Shown one piece after another: positions 10,665 through 18,821 of a DNA stretch of 64,000 bases. A program made the translations under genes and the position numbers. Under the pieces are notes generated by a model, which did not search any database, was not told the origin of the DNA, and was given only the letters and a program-made list of their open reading frames with translations. The stretch comes from Amycolatopsis sp. A133 (GTDB lineage Bacteria; Actinomycetota; Actinomycetes; Mycobacteriales; Pseudonocardiaceae), in assembly GCF_031082405.1 (NCBI RefSeq), contig NZ_JAVHJU010000007.1, forward strand, positions 186,001-250,000, read 5' to 3'. Position 1 is the stretch's first letter. Each line of letters begins with the position of its first letter.

Positions 10665-11909
10665 TCAGGCCTGGACCGTGACCAGGCGGCTGAACTCGGA
10701 GAGCAGATCGTAGCCGTCCCACACCGCCGAGAAGGTCAGGGCGGAGCCGAACGGCACGATCCGGTCGACACCGCGGCCCGCGAGCTCATGGGCGAACGCC
10801 GTCAGTTCCTCGGCCGAGAACCCGAACTGGCTGACCGTCTGGTCCTTGCGGAGGACGATCGGCACCAGATCGGACAACGAGGGCACCCGCGCGTTGGCGA
10901 ACGTGCCGGCACCGAGCCACTCGCGCGGCAGCACCGCCGGGTCGGCCAGCTCGAGGGTGGCCAGGCCGTTGCCCTGGAACTCGATCTCCTTGACGAGGCC
11001 GTCCACCGCCGCGCCGTACGCCGAGACGCGCTTCTGGACCGCCATCGCGGGCTCGGTGACGTGCTGCTTCGTCTCCAGCACCGCCGCCAGCAGCGTCCGG
11101 AACTCCTGGCCGGCGGCCTGGGCGCCGGCAGCATCGCCGACCCAGAACACCGCGCGCGGCGACGAGCAGGCGGCCTGGTCGAACCAGTACGAGTCGTTGT
11201 AGAAGCCCTCGGCGGCCGCGCGGCGCTCTTCGGAGGACGCCCGCTGCCAGCCCGCGACCGACGCGACGGCGAAGGACGAGCGGTCCGGGAACGTCAGGTC
11301 ACGCGCGTGCGGGGCGAGCGGGTACTTGCGCAGGGCCGCGACCGAGCCGTCGCCACCCCAGATGACGCGCAGGTCGGCGGCCAGGGACAGGGCGCCGCTC
11401 ACCTCGTCGCTGCGGTCGTAGGTCACCATGCGCTGGGTCGCCCGGACGACGTCGGCGACCACAGGGTCCACTTCGGACAGAGCCGCGTTGAGCGCCTCCA
11501 GCACCGCTTCCGCGGCACCGGCCGAGCGCGACGAGACCCGCACGACGTTGTGGTTGCCCGCCAGCGCCGACAGCGCCCACGAGTAGACGAAGATCGTGTC
11601 GACGTTCGCCGGCGGCACGTGGAACACCAGCCCGCGCGGGAACCGCAGCGCGTTCCCGGAAGTGTCCAGTGTGGACAAAGCCTTGGCGATTTCGCCCTTG
11701 CGCAGGAAGAAACCGAGCGACGCCAGCTCCGGGAAGCGGCGGGCGGTGGCCGGGGCCAGCAGCTTGCGCGCGAACTTCGTGACGAACTCGACGATCCGCG
11801 GGTCGCCCACGCGCAGCCGGCCACCCGGCGGAGACGCACGCAGCTCGTCGACCAGGTCGCTCACGGGAACCGGCGGAGCAGCAGGAAAACGCTGGGTCAG
11901 AGAAGTCAC
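10665..11909 (-). CDS. LuxC-like acyl-CoA/acyl-enzyme reductase
   Basis: LuxC proteins belong to the aldehyde dehydrogenase superfamily and reduce an acyl thioester, delivered by LuxE, to an aldehyde using NADPH. This 414-residue protein has the family features: PRGLVFHVPPANVD near residue 91, an IWGGDGSV nucleotide-binding segment near residue 183, and QAACSSPR with the predicted catalytic Cys248. The GTG at 11909 overlaps the stop of the LuxE-like gene (GTGA), so the two are translationally coupled. No LuxD transferase or luciferase LuxAB is present, so the aldehyde (or a derived alcohol/amine) is more likely used in a glycan or lipid. Confidence 0.88.
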   Translation of the reverse strand: MTSLTQRFPAAPPVPVSDLVDELRASPPGGRLRVGDPRIVEFVTKFARKLLAPATARRFPELASLGFFLRKGEIAKALSTLDTSGNALRFPRGLVFHVPPANVDTIFVYSWALSALAGNHNVVRVSSRSAGAAEAVLEALNAALSEVDPVVADVVRATQRMVTYDRSDEVSGALSLAADLRVIWGGDGSVAALRKYPLAPHARDLTFPDRSSFAVASVAGWQRASSEERRAAAEGFYNDSYWFDQAACSSPRAVFWVGDAAGAQAAGQEFRTLLAAVLETKQHVTEPAMAVQKRVSAYGAAVDGLVKEIEFQGNGLATLELADPAVLPREWLGAGTFANARVPSLSDLVPIVLRKDQTVSQFGFSAEELTAFAHELAGRGVDRIVPFGSALTFSAVWDGYDLLSEFSRLVTVQA

Positions 11910-12958
11910 GCCGCCGCTCCCGAGAACGTGTCCGAGCACCCGCGGGCTTCGGCCTTGGGCAGCCGGCCGAGCACGGAGAAGTGCTTACCCGGCCAGTCGC
12001 CGTCGTCGATGCCGTTGTAGACACCGAGGTCTTCGGTCAGCAGGACGTGCCCCGGGTAGGACCGCGGCAGCGTCGAGACGACCTCGATCACGCCCGGCTC
12101 CCCGACCGGCTGCTCTTCCCACGTCTCCGGGTTCCGGATGACGACGTCGGCGAAGTCCGGGCAGTACAGCGAATTCCCGGACGGGCCCTCGAGGAACACG
12201 GTGCCGATCTGCTCGATCATCCCGTAATAGTTGTGGATCCGGGTGAGCCCGGTGTCCTCTTTGAAGCGCCGCCGGAACTCCGTGTTGTCCACCGCGCGGT
12301 CGATCAGCTTCTTCCAGCCACCGCTGTGGATCAGGATCCCGTTCGACAGGTCGAGCCCGTGGTCGCGCGCGACCTCGTACAGGTACAGCCACACCATGAA
12401 CGTGAAGCCGAAGATGAGGAACGGCTTGTCGCCGTACTCGGCGAGGAACTTCTTGACCGCCTCGACGTCCGGCTGGTCGTTCTCGTCGAGCACGTACGTG
12501 TGCTTGCGGCCGAAGTTCGCCATGCCGAGCACGCCGGCGCCGCGCGCGGAGAACGAGCGGCGGTTCTTGATGATGCCGATCGTGTCGACCATCAGCATCG
12601 GCAGCCGCTCGCCGCCGAGGACCTCCTGCAGCGTCGCGCCGAGCTGCTTGGTCTGCGCGCCCGCCGCTTCCTTGTCGAGGTAGATCCGCGAAGCACCCGC
12701 GCCGGTGGTGCCCGACGACGTCAGCGTCTTGAACACCTCGCTGTCCGGCACCGACTTGAGGTCGTGCGTCTTGAACATCCGGACCGGCAGCCACGGCAGG
12801 TCGGCGATCGAGCCGAAAGCAGCGTCCGGCGCGATTCCCAGCGACGCCAGGATCCGGTCGTAGCCTTCGGAATTCGCCCGGTGGTGGGCGGTGAGCGAAG
12901 CCAGCTCGGGCAGCAGCAAGGCTTCCCGGTCGGCCTGCGACCGCGTGAACACACTCAT
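11906..12958 (-). CDS. LuxE-like acyl-protein synthetase
   Basis: LuxE-type enzymes adenylate a fatty acid and hold it on a cysteine for reduction by LuxC. The 350-residue protein has the adenylate-forming signature TSSGTTG (residues 80-86), GMANFGRKHTY and a HNYYGMIEQIGTVF segment, and a cysteine close to the C terminus (Cys341, in RGCSDTF) at the place where LuxE carries its acyl group. Start is ATG at 12958, overlapping the stop of the AMP-ligase gene (ATGA). Its coupling with the LuxC-like gene on one side and an acyl ligase on the other points to a dedicated acyl-processing line. Confidence 0.88.
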   Translation of the reverse strand: MSVFTRSQADREALLLPELASLTAHHRANSEGYDRILASLGIAPDAAFGSIADLPWLPVRMFKTHDLKSVPDSEVFKTLTSSGTTGAGASRIYLDKEAAGAQTKQLGATLQEVLGGERLPMLMVDTIGIIKNRRSFSARGAGVLGMANFGRKHTYVLDENDQPDVEAVKKFLAEYGDKPFLIFGFTFMVWLYLYEVARDHGLDLSNGILIHSGGWKKLIDRAVDNTEFRRRFKEDTGLTRIHNYYGMIEQIGTVFLEGPSGNSLYCPDFADVVIRNPETWEEQPVGEPGVIEVVSTLPRSYPGHVLLTEDLGVYNGIDDGDWPGKHFSVLGRLPKAEARGCSDTFSGAAA

Positions 12959-14349
12959 ACCCGCCCCTCCAAGGTCCGGTAGTCGATCTTGCCGCTGGCC
13001 AGCAGCGGCACGGTGTCGATCGGGCGGACGTCGAACCCGCTGACGTGCAGGTGCAGCCGCTCGGACAGCGCCCGCGACGCGTCCTTGCAGATGTCCTTGT
13101 CGACGCCCTCGGCGAACAGCACCACCTTGTCGCCAGCGGGCACCGCCGCCACCACGTCGATCCCGACCGCCGCCGTGCGCGCGGCGTGCTCGAGGTCGTC
13201 GAGGCTGACGCGGTTGCCGAACACCTTGCCGATGCGCTTGAGCCGCCCGGTGATGAACAGGTAGCCCTCTTCGTCGAGGTACCCGAGGTCACCGGTGGCC
13301 AGCACGCCGCCGCATTCGTCGCCCTTGGCCAGTCCGGACTCGTCGTCCGCATAGCCCATCATCACGTTGGGCCCACGGTAGACGACCTCACCGACAATTT
13401 TCGGGTGCGTGGTCTCGGAGCCGTCGTCCCGGCGGACCGCGAACTTCCCGCCCGGCAGCGCCGGCCCGGCGGAACCGAGCTTTTCGGCCAGCCGCTCGGC
13501 CGGCACGGTCGTCATCCGCGGCGCGGCCTCGGTCTGGCCGTACATGACGTACATCCGCCCGCCGACGGCGAGCATCTTGCCGTTGAACTCGGCGATCAGG
13601 TCGTCGCGCAGCTTCCCGCCGGCCTGCGTCAGCGTGCGCAGCGTCGGGTACTTCGCGGGGTCGAACTTGAGCCGCCGCAGCATTTCGTAGTGGTACGGCA
13701 CACCCGAAAGCGACGTGACGCCGTAGGTGTTGACGGCGTCCCAGAAGCCGCGGCCGAGCACGCCGGACGGCTCGATCACGATGGTCGCGTCCCGCACCAG
13801 GTGCGAGTTCAGCACCGACAGGCCGTAGCTGTAGTGCAGCGGCAGGCAGGTGGGCGCGACCTCGTCGGCGTTGATGTGCAGCACCTGCGCGATGGCGTCG
13901 GCGTTGGCCAGAAGACTCTGCCTGCTGAGCCGCACGAGCTTGGGGTTGCCGGTGGACCCGCTGGTCGGGAGCAGGACGGCGAGGTCGGGGTGGGGCCGGA
14001 CGCCCTCGGCGGCGTCGCGAACCCAGTCGGCGCCCTGCGTGGTGTACCCGTCCGGCGCGTCCCCAGAGGCCGACAGCACGGCCGCCGGCCGGAAGCGCGA
14101 GACCAGGCCGGCGAGCACGTCGGCGTCGAGCGCCGGGTCGATCAGCGCGATCGCCCGCCCGGACTCGAACGCGCCCAGGTAGGTCAGCACGCTCGGCAGG
14201 TCGATCGCCATCCGCGCGAACACGACCCCGGCCGGCAGCGCGGCCAGCTCTTCCATCCGCCGGCCGACCTCGGCCGACAGTTCCGCGCCCGCCAGCGTGC
14301 GGCCCCCGGCCACGTCCACCAGCCGAGCTCCCGCACCCAGCAACGTCAC
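12955..14349 (-). CDS. AMP-dependent acyl ligase (acyl-CoA/acyl-ACP synthetase family)
   Basis: The 464-residue protein is an ANL-superfamily adenylating enzyme. Visible core motifs are TSGSTGNPKL (A3), YGQTEAAPRM (A5), TGDLGYLDEEGYLFITGR (A7/A8) and the catalytic lysine in ASGKIDYRTL (A10). It is shorter than typical fatty acyl-CoA ligases (about 510-560), closer to ligases that load an acyl group on a stand-alone carrier protein. With an ACP encoded two genes away it probably charges that ACP with a carboxylic acid of unknown structure. GTG start at 14349 overlaps the SDR stop; its own stop overlaps the LuxE-like start. Confidence 0.9.
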   Translation of the reverse strand: MTLLGAGARLVDVAGGRTLAGAELSAEVGRRMEELAALPAGVVFARMAIDLPSVLTYLGAFESGRAIALIDPALDADVLAGLVSRFRPAAVLSASGDAPDGYTTQGADWVRDAAEGVRPHPDLAVLLPTSGSTGNPKLVRLSRQSLLANADAIAQVLHINADEVAPTCLPLHYSYGLSVLNSHLVRDATIVIEPSGVLGRGFWDAVNTYGVTSLSGVPYHYEMLRRLKFDPAKYPTLRTLTQAGGKLRDDLIAEFNGKMLAVGGRMYVMYGQTEAAPRMTTVPAERLAEKLGSAGPALPGGKFAVRRDDGSETTHPKIVGEVVYRGPNVMMGYADDESGLAKGDECGGVLATGDLGYLDEEGYLFITGRLKRIGKVFGNRVSLDDLEHAARTAAVGIDVVAAVPAGDKVVLFAEGVDKDICKDASRALSERLHLHVSGFDVRPIDTVPLLASGKIDYRTLEGRV

Positions 14350-15104
14350 AGCACCAAGCCTCCGTCGATCCCCAGCACCTGGCCGGTGATGAACGACGCG
14401 TCGTCGCTCACCAGGAACCGGATCGCGTTCGCGACTTCTTCGGGCCGGCCCAGCCGCCCGAGCGGCGTCTTTCCGGCGTTTTCGGCCTTCGCGTCCTCGC
14501 TCAGGCCCGCGGTCAGGTCGGTTTCGATCACGCCCGGCGCGACCGCGTTGACGCGGATGCCGGACCGGCCGAGCTCCTTCGCCGCCGAGCGTGCGATGTT
14601 CGCCACCGCCGCCTTCGACGCCGCGTACAGGGTCTGACCAGCACTTCCGTGCTCGCCGACGATCGAGGCGAGCACGACGATCGAGGCTGTGCTTGAGCCT
14701 CTATCGCCGGCGGGCGAGGCTTTCTTCCGCATCATCGCCCGGGCCGCGGCCTGGACGGTGTGCAGCGTGCCGGCGACGTTCGTGCTCAGCGTCGTGTCGA
14801 CGGTCTCCTCGCGGATCATCCCGAGGAGCGCGTCCTCCATGATCCCGGCGTTCGCGACGACGATGTCCAGCTTGCCGTGCTCCTTGGCAACCCCCCTGAC
14901 CAGGGAAGACACCGCTTTTGCGTCGGTGACGTCCAGCGCGAGCCCAGAGGCGCCCACGGAGGCCGCCGCTTCCTTGGCGCGCGCCTCGTCACGGCCGGTG
15001 AGCACCACCGTCGCGCCCGCCTCCGCCAAAGCGCGGGCGGTGGCCAGGCCGATCCCCCGCGTCCCGCCGGTGACGAGTGCGACGCGACCCGACAAATCAG
15101 TCAT
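14346..15104 (-). CDS. short-chain dehydrogenase/reductase, FabG-like
   Basis: The 252-residue protein has the classical SDR pattern: TGGTRGIG cofactor site near the N terminus, NAG motif (VVANAGIM), and the catalytic YAASK. It ends with FITGQVLGIDGGLVL, as in 3-oxoacyl-ACP reductases. In this setting it probably reduces a beta-keto or other carbonyl group on an ACP-bound acyl chain. The ATG start at 15104 overlaps the ACP gene by eight bases. Position between an ACP and an acyl ligase favours an acyl substrate over a sugar, but a sugar reductase cannot be excluded. Confidence 0.9.
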   Translation of the reverse strand: MTDLSGRVALVTGGTRGIGLATARALAEAGATVVLTGRDEARAKEAAASVGASGLALDVTDAKAVSSLVRGVAKEHGKLDIVVANAGIMEDALLGMIREETVDTTLSTNVAGTLHTVQAAARAMMRKKASPAGDRGSSTASIVVLASIVGEHGSAGQTLYAASKAAVANIARSAAKELGRSGIRVNAVAPGVIETDLTAGLSEDAKAENAGKTPLGRLGRPEEVANAIRFLVSDDASFITGQVLGIDGGLVL

Positions 15105-15342
15105 TCTTCGACTGCAGCTCGGTGACCATGTCCACGGCGACCTTGAAGCTCGACATGTCGATGACCTGGTCGGTGTCGAACTCGACGTCGAACTCGTCCT
15201 CGATGGCCGCGACCAGCGCCATGTGGCCGACCGAGTCCCACGCCTCGATCTCGCGGTACTTCAGGTTCTCGACGTCCACAGCGCCGTCGAGGTCCAGCGC
15301 CTCGACGAAGACCGCACGCAGCTTGGGGGCGACTTCCGACAT
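15097..15342 (-). CDS. acyl carrier protein
   Basis: This 81-residue acidic protein fits the ACP fold: EIEAWDSVGHMALVAAIEDEFDVEF, with Ser37 of the DSV motif as the predicted 4'-phosphopantetheine attachment site. The ATG at 15342 was chosen over an upstream in-frame start because AGGAG lies at 15351-15355 and the extra residues are unlike ACPs. It resembles the stand-alone ACPs of glycan and specialised lipid clusters more than the housekeeping AcpP, which has DSLD. Eleven bases separate it from the LpxA-family acyltransferase gene, a family that uses acyl-ACP as donor. Confidence 0.92.
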   Translation of the reverse strand: MSEVAPKLRAVFVEALDLDGAVDVENLKYREIEAWDSVGHMALVAAIEDEFDVEFDTDQVIDMSSFKVAVDMVTELQSKND

Positions 15343-15353
15343 CTGCACAGCTC

Positions 15354-16073
15354 CTAGTGCTCGTCGCGCGGGCGAGCGTCCCACGCCTTTACCAAGGTAG
15401 AGAGGTCTTCGGGCAGCGTGACGTCCGGGAGAGCTTCCTTACCCTTGAGCCACGGCCCGAGCGCCTCGATCGTCTCCTCGTCGAGACCGCGGCGGGACAG
15501 GCCCACGACGTTGACGCCGGTGACGCGGGCCGGGTTGCCGACGGCGATGGTGAACGCGCCGATCTCACGCCGCACCGCCGAGCCCATCCCGATCATCGCG
15601 CCGGGGCCGATCACGACCGTCTGGTGCAGGATCGCGCCCATGCCGAGGTTCGCGCCGTCCCAGATGTGGCAGTGGCCACCCGTGACGGCGTTGGAGGCGA
15701 TCGTCACGCCGTCGCCGACCAGGCAGTCGTGCGCGATGTGGGAGTTGCGGAGGAAGTAGCTGCCGTTGCCGACCGTCGTCGTCCGCCAGGTCCCTTGGTG
15801 GACACTCACGTACTCGCGGATCCGGTTGCGGCTGCCGATGACGACACCGTGTCCGTCGAGATCCGGGTCACCGGTCGGTGCGTCTTCCCAGGCCGCGGGA
15901 TGCGGACGGCTACGGTGCTCGCCGGGCGTGCCGATCGTCACGTGCGGGCCGATCCAGTTGCCGTCGCCGATCCGCGTGGGCCCGGCGATCACCGCGAACG
16001 GGCCGATGACGTTGTCCTCGCCGAGTTCGACGCCTTCGCCGATGACGGCGGTCGGGTGGATGCGGTTGGCCAC
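15354..16073 (-). CDS. LpxA-family acyl-ACP:sugar-nucleotide acyltransferase
   Basis: The 239-residue left-handed beta-helix protein is strikingly like UDP-GlcNAc acyltransferase LpxA rather than a general hexapeptide acetyltransferase. It has [15 protein letters not shown] (81-95), SHIAHDC with His115 in the place of the catalytic histidine of LpxA, LHQ with His150 in the place of a second active-site histidine, and [18 protein letters not shown] (179-196). The C-terminal helical part is shorter than in E. coli LpxA (262 residues). LpxA transfers 3-hydroxyacyl chains from ACP to the 3-position of a UDP-GlcNAc sugar. ACP is the next gene, and an aminotransferase/dehydrogenase pair is divergent, so N-acylation of a 3-amino sugar is the likely role. 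Confidence 0.88.
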   Translation of the reverse strand: MANRIHPTAVIGEGVELGEDNVIGPFAVIAGPTRIGDGNWIGPHVTIGTPGEHRSRPHPAAWEDAPTGDPDLDGHGVVIGSRNRIREYVSVHQGTWRTTTVGNGSYFLRNSHIAHDCLVGDGVTIASNAVTGGHCHIWDGANLGMGAILHQTVVIGPGAMIGMGSAVRREIGAFTIAVGNPARVTGVNVVGLSRRGLDEETIEALGPWLKGKEALPDVTLPEDLSTLVKAWDARPRDEH

Positions 16074-16112
16074 GGGCGGGTATCCGTTCGTCGGCGGCTG
16101 GGTACTGGGCGT

Positions 16113-16130
16113 GCTACCGCGCCCGGTAAC
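16113..16130. promoter_or_regulatory. candidate operator between divergent sugar and acyl operons
   Basis: TACCG and CGGTA (16115-16119 and 16124-16128) form an inverted repeat around four bases in the 149-base gap between the LpxA-family gene and the aminotransferase gene. Its place between two functionally linked divergent operons suggests shared control. No regulator is assigned. Confidence 0.35.
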
Positions 16131-16222
16131 GTGTGGCCCGCGTTGCTGCAGGGCGGCCGGGCGCAGAACCGGCGGCTCACTGTACCGGACGCGCCGAAAT
16201 CGCCTGCCGAGAGAGACTGCCC

Positions 16223-17329
16223 ATGATCCCCATCACTGTGGTCGACGTCCGCGACGCGGAGGACCTCGTCGTCGAGGTGCTGCGCTCCGGCGCCATCGCA
16301 CAGGGACCGATGGTCAAGCGCTTCGAAGACGCCTTCGCGGCGGTCTCCGGGACGAAGCACGCGATCGCGGTCAACAACGGGACCACCGCGCTGGTCGCGG
16401 CCCTGCAGGTGCTGGACCTGAAGCCGGGTGACGAGGTCATCACCTCGCCGTTCACCTTCGTGGCGACGCTGAACGCGATCCTCGAGGCCGGCGCGACCGT
16501 CCGGTTCGCCGACATCCGGCGCGACGACTTCGCGATCGACCCCGACGCCGTCGCCAAGGCGGTGACCGGCCGCACGAAGGTGCTCATGCCGGTGCACCTC
16601 TACGGCCAGACCGCGGACATGGGCAAGCTCGCTCCCCTGGCCGCCGAGCACGGCCTGCAGGTGATCGAGGACTCGGCGCAGGCCGTCGGCGCCTCGTTCG
16701 AGGGCAAGCAGGCCGGTTCGTTCGGCATCGGCTGCTTCTCGCTGTACGCGACGAAGAACATCACCACCGCCGAGGGCGGGGTCATCACCACGGACGACGA
16801 CGCGCTGGCCGACAAGCTGCGCGTGCTGCGCAACCAGGGCATGCGCGCCCGCTACCAGTACGAAGTCGCCGGCCACAACTACCGGATGACCGACCTGCAC
16901 GCCGCCGTCGGCATCCCGCAGCTGGCGAAGCTCGACCAGCTGACCGCCGCCCGCCAGGCGAACGCGAAGCGCCTCTCGGACGGTCTCGCCGGTACGCCGG
17001 GCCTCGAGGTTCCGAAGGTCCTGCCGGGCCGCGAGCACGTGTGGCACCAGTACACCGTGCTGGTCGGGCCGCACGCGTTCCTCTCGCGCGACGAGCTGGC
17101 CGCGGCGTTGACCGAGCGCGGCATCGGCAACGGCATCTACTACCCGAAGATCGTCTTCGACTACGACTGCTACACGGGTCACGACCTGATCCCGGGCGCG
17201 CGCGTCGAGGACTTCCCGGTGGCTCGCGCCGTCTCGGAGCAGGCGCTGTCGCTGCCGGTGCACCCGCACCTGACCGAGTCCGACCTGGACACCATCATCG
17301 AAACCGTTCGCGAGGTACTGGGCGCATGA
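16223..17329 (+). CDS. DegT/DnrJ/EryC1 sugar aminotransferase, GnnB/WbpE-like
   Basis: This PLP enzyme of 368 residues transaminates a keto-sugar nucleotide. It shows [12 protein letters not shown], the TFVATLNAI segment, [12 protein letters not shown] with the PLP-ring aspartate, and the Schiff-base Lys178 in [12 protein letters not shown]. The ATG at 16223 follows a GAGAGA site; upstream residues in frame look non-coding. The stop overlaps the start of the Gfo/Idh/MocA gene (ATGA). A coupled dehydrogenase-aminotransferase pair is how 3-keto then 3-amino UDP-GlcNAc derivatives are made by GnnA/GnnB or WbpB/WbpE, so UDP-GlcNAc-like substrate is inferred. Confidence 0.92.
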   Translation: MIPITVVDVRDAEDLVVEVLRSGAIAQGPMVKRFEDAFAAVSGTKHAIAVNNGTTALVAALQVLDLKPGDEVITSPFTFVATLNAILEAGATVRFADIRRDDFAIDPDAVAKAVTGRTKVLMPVHLYGQTADMGKLAPLAAEHGLQVIEDSAQAVGASFEGKQAGSFGIGCFSLYATKNITTAEGGVITTDDDALADKLRVLRNQGMRARYQYEVAGHNYRMTDLHAAVGIPQLAKLDQLTAARQANAKRLSDGLAGTPGLEVPKVLPGREHVWHQYTVLVGPHAFLSRDELAAALTERGIGNGIYYPKIVFDYDCYTGHDLIPGARVEDFPVARAVSEQALSLPVHPHLTESDLDTIIETVREVLGA

Positions 17330-18282
17330 CGCATCGGATCGCTCTTGTCGGTACCGGGAACATGGGTTCCCTCCACGCCCGCGTGCTCGCCGGGAACGAG
17401 CGCGTCGACCTGGTCCGCGTGATCGATCCGCGTGCGGAAGCGGGCAAGGCCGTCGCCGAGCGGTACGAAACGCAGTGGACGCCGGAGATCGGCGAACTGT
17501 CCGATGTGGACGCCGTCGTGCTCGCGTCGGCCACCGAGGTGCACTACGACCTGGCGCAGGAGATCTTCCGGCAGGGCAAGCCGATGCTGGTCGAGAAACC
17601 GGTCTGCAACAGCTTCGAGAAGTCCCAGGAAATCGTCGCGCTGTCGGCGAAGAACGACATCCCGCTGATGTGCGGGCTGCTGGAGCGCTACAACCCGGCG
17701 GTGATGACCGCGCGGGCGCTGGTGCAGGAGCCGATCCACCTGATGGCCCGCCGCCACGGCCCGTACGCGCCGCGCATCAAGACCGGCGTCGCGTGGGACC
17801 TGCTGGTGCACGACGTCGACCTGGCGATCCAGTTCTTCGGCGGCGCGACGCCGTCGCGCGTCACCTCCGGCGCGGGCTACTTCCACCCGCAGTCGGCCGA
17901 GGGCGCCGAGGACACCATCGAGACGGTCCTGACGTTCCCGACCGGCCTGGCCACCGTTTCGGCGTCCCGCCTGGGACAGCGGAAGGTCCGGTCGCTGATG
18001 GTGTCGGAGCTCGACCGGCTGATCGAGATCGACCTGCTGCGCCGCGACGTCACGATCTACCGCCACATCTCGCACGACTCGGTCACCCCGGACGGCCTCG
18101 GCTACCGGCAGCAGACGGTCATCGAGATCCCGGAGCTCGTCACGGCGCGGGAGCCCCTCGCGACCCAGCTGGACCGCTTCTGCGACCTCCTCGAAGGCAA
18201 GATCGACGCTCAGACCGAGCGCGACCTGATCCTGCCGTCGCACCACGTCGTCGAGCAGGTCCTGACGCAGGCCGCGGCCTAG
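17326..18282 (+). CDS. Gfo/Idh/MocA-family sugar oxidoreductase, GnnA-like
   Basis: The 318-residue NAD(P)-dependent enzyme has the Rossmann motif VGTGNMG (8-14), the EKPVCNS motif (Glu90-Lys91-Pro92) and a DLLVHDVDLA segment supplying the usual aspartate and histidine of the active site. It most likely oxidises the 3-hydroxyl of a UDP-sugar to a ketone for the aminotransferase encoded just upstream with a four-base overlap. GnnA and WbpB belong to this family. Direction of reaction and substrate are inferred from the pairing and from the divergent LpxA-family acyltransferase. Confidence 0.9.
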   Translation: MTHRIALVGTGNMGSLHARVLAGNERVDLVRVIDPRAEAGKAVAERYETQWTPEIGELSDVDAVVLASATEVHYDLAQEIFRQGKPMLVEKPVCNSFEKSQEIVALSAKNDIPLMCGLLERYNPAVMTARALVQEPIHLMARRHGPYAPRIKTGVAWDLLVHDVDLAIQFFGGATPSRVTSGAGYFHPQSAEGAEDTIETVLTFPTGLATVSASRLGQRKVRSLMVSELDRLIEIDLLRRDVTIYRHISHDSVTPDGLGYRQQTVIEIPELVTAREPLATQLDRFCDLLEGKIDAQTERDLILPSHHVVEQVLTQAAA

Positions 18283-18333
18283 GGCGGGTCCGGCCAACCG
18301 GCAGGGCTCAGGTGGACAGGCAGAGGGGGCGGA

Positions 18334-18792
18334 TTGTTCGGCCGGAAGAAGAAGCGCCACGATCTGAACGATCTGAACGATCTGATGGCGCAGCTCAAGC
18401 CCGAACTGAGTCGGGAATCGCTCGGCGTCGGGCCCAACTTCCCGGGCGTCGCCCCGAACCCGCTCCTGAGCGGTGAGGCCCGGAAGCGCACCGCGGAACT
18501 GCGTACGGGGGCGCTTGCGCTCGGCGTTCTCGTCGACTGGCGCGAGGTCAACGCCGGCAGTCCACGCGTGGTCCTGATGTTCGACGTGGAGACCGCCGAC
18601 GGCAGCTCGTTCCGCGGTGTCGCGGACGAAGACCTCACGATCACCGAGCTCACCCGGCTCGCCCCAGGACAGACGTTGCCCGTGCGCTACCGGCCGGCCG
18701 TCATGGACCACTACGTCGCCCTTGCCCGGGACGCGGACCCCGCCCGTGTACAGCAGCTCTCCGACGAGATCGCGCGCCGCAAGCGGACCTGA
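18334..18792 (+). CDS. hypothetical protein with lysine-rich N terminus
   Basis: I do not recognise this 152-residue soluble protein. It starts from TTG at 18334 behind a GAGGGGGCGGA ribosome site with MFGRKKKRHD, then a short DLNDLNDL repeat encoded by a 9-base unit repeated nearly three times (18361-18387). The middle (roughly 55-130) looks like a small beta-rich domain with WREVNAGSPRVVLMFDVETADG and LAPGQTLPVRYRP, similar in style to actinobacterial proteins that predict an OB- or SHOCT-like accessory domain. It follows the oxidoreductase gene by 51 bases and may be a separate unit. It converges on the peptidase gene. Confidence 0.7.
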   Translation: MFGRKKKRHDLNDLNDLMAQLKPELSRESLGVGPNFPGVAPNPLLSGEARKRTAELRTGALALGVLVDWREVNAGSPRVVLMFDVETADGSSFRGVADEDLTITELTRLAPGQTLPVRYRPAVMDHYVALARDADPARVQQLSDEIARRKRT

Positions 18793-18821
18793 CCCGAAGC
18801 CACCGGCCGGGTGCCCGGTGA

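Noticed and set aside
3458..15342. A bioluminescence system: luciferase-like protein plus LuxC and LuxE homologues
   Set aside because: The luciferase-like protein is of the F420-type single-subunit group, is 6 kb away in a different transcription unit, and LuxAB and LuxD are absent.
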